Positions 60,170 to 64,000 of a stretch of DNA of 64,000 bases are shown here, piece by piece. Position 1 is the first letter of the stretch. The number at the start of each line of letters is the position of its first letter. This DNA comes from Pyricularia pennisetigena (Eukaryota; Ascomycota; Sordariomycetes; Magnaporthales; Pyriculariaceae). A program made the position numbers and the translations under genes. Below the pieces are notes generated by a model. It was given only the letters and a program-made list of their open reading frames with translations. It was not told the DNA's origin and ran no database searches. The DNA is taken from NCBI RefSeq assembly GCF_004337985.1, contig NC_043741.1:1213770-1277769 (forward strand), written 5' to 3'.

Positions 60170-60614
60170 GTTGGTTTGAGTTGTTAGCGATGATGATGGT
60201 CGATGGGGTTATAAACATTGTGGCAGATCCAAGCTTGCGGGACGAGATGGCTCTCTTATATAGCCTTTGACAGTTTTTGCCTGAGTGTTCAGTAACAATT
60301 GGTACACGTCCTCGTCACAACGGTTATGGTGACTCGGCCAGCTCGTACAAGTCACCAAACTTGAGTGTGATCACGGTTGACCCGATTGAAGTAGCGATTA
60401 ACCAATTGCTCCCTGTGACTAAAATATAGGACGGGCAATCGAATAGGGAGTGTGGTGAGGGATAGAACCGCCGCACAAAAGGTCTACCTTGGCCAAGTGT
60501 CAAACACCCTTTTCCCCCAACTAGCCCCTCTCGTCGCCCGTCCCCAGCCCTGTCAAACGATTTCTAACAACCAAAAAAAACGACATTGTTCTAATGAATG
60601 AAAAAAAAAAAAAA
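60170..60614. other. spacer
   Basis: No gene is seen. A 15-nt A-run abuts the transporter stop codon. Confidence 0.5.
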
Positions 60615-62655
60615 TTAGAGCTCGGCCTGAACATTCTTTTCCGCCCTGCGCGCCACGTCGTCCAGCTCCGGCTTGAGCGCGTCGGCCTTCTCCTGAGAGA
60701 AGGCACGGGCGCTGACCTTGTGCTCGAACAGGAGGTCGATTTCCGAATACGTCAGACCAAAAGGCTCGGGCAGACGGAAGAACACCCAGCACAAGAACAG
60801 CAGGTCGATGCCGGCCCAGAAGAAACCGGCCTTTGCGCCCCAGTTCCAATCATTCTTTCCAATCATGGGAGGCATCAAAGCATTGGTTATGAAGCCGGCG
60901 GTGTTGTAGGTGGCACGCGCGAGCGCCACCGTTTTGACTCGGAGCCGGGTCGAGGGGATCTCGGCGACGAGACAGTAGCAGGACGGGCCGACGCTGAGCT
61001 GGAAGAGGAAGAGCATCAGGATGATCAAGGCACCGATGCCCCACCCGAGCCTCTCTTCAATGGCCTTGCCGGCCGGGATGCCCATGAATCCGATAACCAT
61101 CAGGATTACGAACATGGCACTGAGTCCGTATAGGTAGAGCGAGCGGCGGCCGACGTAGTTCATGATCCACCAGGCGAGCAGGCATCCGATGAGGCCGATG
61201 CAGTTCTCGACGAGACCCATGGTGAAGGCGTTCTCGGCCTTCATTCCGGCGTTGATCAGGAACTGGATACCATAAGACCTATTCGTAGGTTTAGTTCTCT
61301 GCCTCGTCTCTGGCGTCACGCACATATATGTAATGACAACAATAATGCTCATGAGAAAAAAGAGCTAACTCACATAAACGGAACACCACAGAAGCTCTGA
61401 GTCAGCCAGACCATGCAGGCAATCTCAGTACGGCGGAGGTCGACACCACGGAAGCAGTCCCAAAAGTTACCGCCAGTCGACATCTCCATCTCGAGCTGGT
61501 TGGTGGCCTTCATCATCTCCATGTGTGCGTCCAAGTCGAAGTGCACGCCGCTGCTGGGGCTGGTGAGTCGCTCCACGGCCTTTCTGGCCTCGTCGTAGCG
61601 GCCCTTGCGGATGAGCCACCAAGGGGACTCAGGGACGAAGATGGCGGCGATGATGATGGGGCCGGGCCAGATCCATTGCAGAGCAAAGGCTATAGAGAGA
61701 AAAAAAAAAGAAAGGAAATTAGTCTTTGATGTTCAAGCGCAGTTTCAGCAGATGATGCAAAGGGAAAGCTTACGAATTCTGTATCCCCACTGGTCGGTCC
61801 TCTGCATTAGGCCCTTGAGCATGCCCTTTGCCAGGATACCTCCGACGACCCAGCAAATGTTGACGTCTATGATCATGTATCAGTTTTTTTTTGTCCCAGA
61901 CTCAAAAAAAAGCTCGTCTTGATCTGCTACTCACAGGATGTCATGTATTGCCTCAGCTTGGTCGGGCACAAGTCGGCGGCGTAAGTTACACTCAGCGTCT
62001 GGAAAACACCCCAAGGCAGACCCTGCACGAGGGCACCCGCCAGGAACATGGGCAGTCCTGTGGAGAAGAAGGGGATGAAGATGCCTCCGATCATGAAGAA
62101 CATGGCGCCGATCATGGTCTTGCGGTATCCGAACCACTCCGTCACGTAGCCGTTGATCAAGAGACCGATGATGGAACCGGCCTGCACACCGTTGTTGATG
62201 ATGGTCTGCCACCTGGCCGAAACGAGCTTGCCTCCGTCGGGGTCGACCTGGTCACCGAATCTGTCTTTGAAGGCCGGGAATGGGTAGAAGTTGCTCATGA
62301 GATTGAGGTCGTAGGCCTGGGGGAAAAAAAAATAAAATCAGAAAAGTTTTGCACATGGTTAGTTTCTACATGCGCCGCCCCCATATTCCACAAGCTATTT
62401 CGGTTTCTGTTGAAAGTAAAGAACATAAAGAAAATAAAAGTGATCACTACTAACCTCCATGATAATAGCCAGCGACAACATGAACGAGAAAAAGATAGCC
62501 TTGGGCCAGAAGCGAAAAGTATCCCTCATGCTCATGTCGCGCTCGATCTGCAGGGCCGTGGACGCCTCGCCGGCTCCTGGAGCCTGAGATCCCTTGGGCG
62601 CAACCACATGGCTGGCTGTGGCCTCGACGGGCGCGTCGGTCTTTTCGTCTGCCAT
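60615..62655 (-). CDS. MFS sugar transporter, alpha-glucoside (maltose permease) type
   Basis: A proton-coupled sugar porter of the plasma membrane. Exons 62455-62655, 61935-62316, 61774-61866, 61374-61689 and 60615-61278 give 551 residues with all phases matching. Signatures include YVTEWFGYRKTMIGAMFFMI after TM2 and PESPWWLIRKGRYDEARKAV between TM6 and TM7. The maltose-permease-like FWDCFRGVDLRRTEIACMVW and MNYVGRRSLYLYG (second R-x-G-R-R-type loop) are also present. The C-terminal RLPEPFGLTYSEIDLLFE matches PETKG-type ends. N- and C-terminal tails are charged and cytoplasmic. It lies head-to-head with an alpha-galactosidase gene 1.1 kb away, which suggests oligosaccharide substrates such as raffinose or melibiose; this is inference. 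Confidence 0.93.
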
Positions 62656-63783
62656 TTTGGACCGGCTGTCGTCTCTTCTCTGTCCGGGAAATGGAGCAGA
62701 AGGTGATGATGGTGGTGAGGAGGGCGGGCTCCCGCAGCAAGTCCGAACCGGGCGGGCATCTCGACTAATATCCCCTTTTGACATTGGAGTCCGAGCATCA
62801 CACAATGAAATGGGGGTTGCATTCCCCCAAGTAATAGGGTGGATCTCTTCAGTCCTCAATACTACACGAACCGTTCACATGTGTTTCCTTTTTTTTTCTT
62901 CTTCTTTCTGCAGGGTACATGCCTAGATCGGCTGTGTTCTCCTGGATCAGATATTCGATGGCCCAACATCGCGTGGCGGATTCCCCATGGTGAAAATGGA
63001 GGCCCCGGCGCCCCACGGGGAAACTCATTTCGGAGCTTGCCAGAAAATGGGACGCTGATATGAGTCGAGAACCATGTCTAGAACTAATCCAGCACGTAGC
63101 GGCTTGGCCTGGCCCTTTTCGTTCCAGTCGGAACCCTGACGTTTTTCTCCAAATCTCCACCCCGGCCTCCTTCTCCTCACCTGCTGTCCCAGACTTGGAG
63201 TTGTGGAGAAAATGTCGGCCGACACTCGCACATCTACTGGCGAATGCATCCCAAAAGCCCTCTTGGCACAAGCGGGGTACGAGACGGAGGTTATCCCAGA
63301 ATCAGATACGCATACTACTCATTATTCGGTTTCTTTTTCTTTTTTTTTTTTCTTTCACGTGCCATCCTACCATCAAGCTCGCTCGAGTGAGGATGTTCCA
63401 AGCGCGTGGTTACTAACCGAGAGAAAAACAAGAAGCAACCCATCGTAACTCCACACTGATGCTTATGCCCAGGCAAGATATCCTGGACTAAAGCAGCTTG
63501 TGACTTCAAATATTTTCTCGACGCCAAGAGACGGAGGTTGCTCTGCAGCGTGTGCCGAAACTGACCGCTTGATAGTGCTAAATACTCGGCTCCACTAACA
63601 GAGGGGTTTTTTTTGTGTTTATTTTTTTATGTTTGTTTGCTGGTTTAGCAGAGTCAATTAGATAAGGTAGTTCGAAAAGCATAAAACTATTTCAATGTCA
63701 AGTCATAGGTCAGAAGTTAGAAGTTCATTCCCCAAAGTCAAGATCTTTTACTTCCTTCCAGTGATATATAAGACACATATATC
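62656..63783. promoter_or_regulatory. divergent promoter region transporter / alpha-galactosidase
   Basis: A 1.13-kb space between opposite start codons with no credible gene. It probably contains the control elements of both sugar genes. I could not identify specific activator or CreA/Mig1-type sites with certainty. Confidence 0.4.
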
Positions 63784-64000
63784 ATGACATCCCGCCGCAC
63801 GACCATCCACGCAGCAGCTGCTGCCACCCTCCTCTTGGCAGCCTTGCCGGTGAGCGCTGTCAGGAACGGGTTGGCAATCACGCCACCCATGGGCTGGGTA
63901 AGTAGCGTAACATGGCATAAATCACCCATGCACCGGGGAAGTCAACGGAGACTAACCCCGTTCAGAACAACTGGAATGCTTTCGGGTGTGATGTGTCAGA
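63784..64000 (+). CDS. secreted GH27 alpha-galactosidase, 5' end (truncated by window edge)
   Basis: Hydrolyses terminal alpha-1,6-galactose from melibiose, raffinose or galactomannan, outside the cell (family knowledge). Exon 1 (63784-63897) encodes a signal peptide with a hydrophobic core (AAAAATLLLAALPVSAV), then VRNGLAITPPMGW. A 68-bp intron with a GACTAAC branch joins exon 2 (63966 onward), which begins NNWNAFGCDVS. The assembled TPPMGWNNWNAFGC is the classic GH27 N-terminal block carrying substrate-pocket Trp and Asp residues; the second position of NN is usually Thr/Ser. The catalytic aspartates lie beyond the window. Cleavage probably falls near residues 24-26. Confidence 0.85.
   Translation, partial: MTSRRTTIHAAAAATLLLAALPVSAVRNGLAITPPMGWVSSVTWHKSPMHRGSQRRLTPFRTTGMLSGVMCQ

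Noticed and set aside
63203..63448. 81-codon plus frame in the transporter/galactosidase spacer
   Set aside because: Its second half is a T-rich homopolymer-driven stretch; no splice or family evidence.

Overview
The window is nuclear DNA of a filamentous ascomycete (Pezizomycotina), most likely a Sordariomycete. Genes are cut by short introns of about 60-140 bp with GT..AG ends and CTGAC/CTAAC-like branch points. There is an Ind1/NUBPL complex I assembly factor, which complex-I-less yeasts lack, and a type III polyketide synthase of the filamentous-fungal kind. RNA polymerase II carries a degenerate CTD. The spacers carry many long poly(A)/poly(T) tracts and TACCTACC/GGTAGGTA motifs. A Magnaporthales-like genome would fit, but I cannot prove the order or genus. 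Exon structures were worked out by hand from splice signals and reading-frame continuity.

Left third (1-25 kb) is mostly housekeeping. It runs from a truncated gene end, through Ind1/NUBPL (-) and BFR2/AATF (+) on a shared promoter, to a small membrane protein (-). Then come a type III PKS (+), a broken gene (-), a BolA protein (-), a malonyl-CoA synthetase-like ligase (+), eIF4E (-), an unknown 515-residue membrane-anchored protein (+), the G-patch protein TMA23 (+), THG1 (-) and SWD1 of COMPASS (+). RPB1 follows at 25.8-31.3 kb with four exons; the last two introns split CTD heptads.

The middle (31.3-47.6 kb) is gene-poor: an 853-bp gap, two candidate small genes, decayed coding fragments, microsatellites and simple spacer. 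It ends at a 99-codon Ser/Pro/Ala-rich gene at 47.67 kb.

The right part (50-64 kb) holds an F-box-like protein (-), mitochondrial ribosomal protein uS8m (-), a proline-rich conserved fungal protein (+), a single-pass membrane protein (-), a tiny proline-rich ORF (-), an alpha-glucoside-type MFS transporter (-) and, divergent from it, the 5' end of a secreted GH27 alpha-galactosidase (+). The last two look like a sugar uptake/hydrolysis pair.

I did not find a convincing new biological system. The strongest unexpected observations concern the assembly. The contig at about 45.4-47.0 kb appears inverted, because its far end is the exact reverse complement of the end of the preceding contig. In addition, 299 bp at 55.4-56.0 kb are present twice in tandem around a 2-N gap, as expected for unmerged contig ends. 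The biological leads are the pairing of a malonyl-CoA synthetase with a type III PKS, the transporter/alpha-galactosidase pair, a cysteine-rich small ORF, the intron-split terminal CTD repeats of RPB1, and a 13-kb gene-poor tract.
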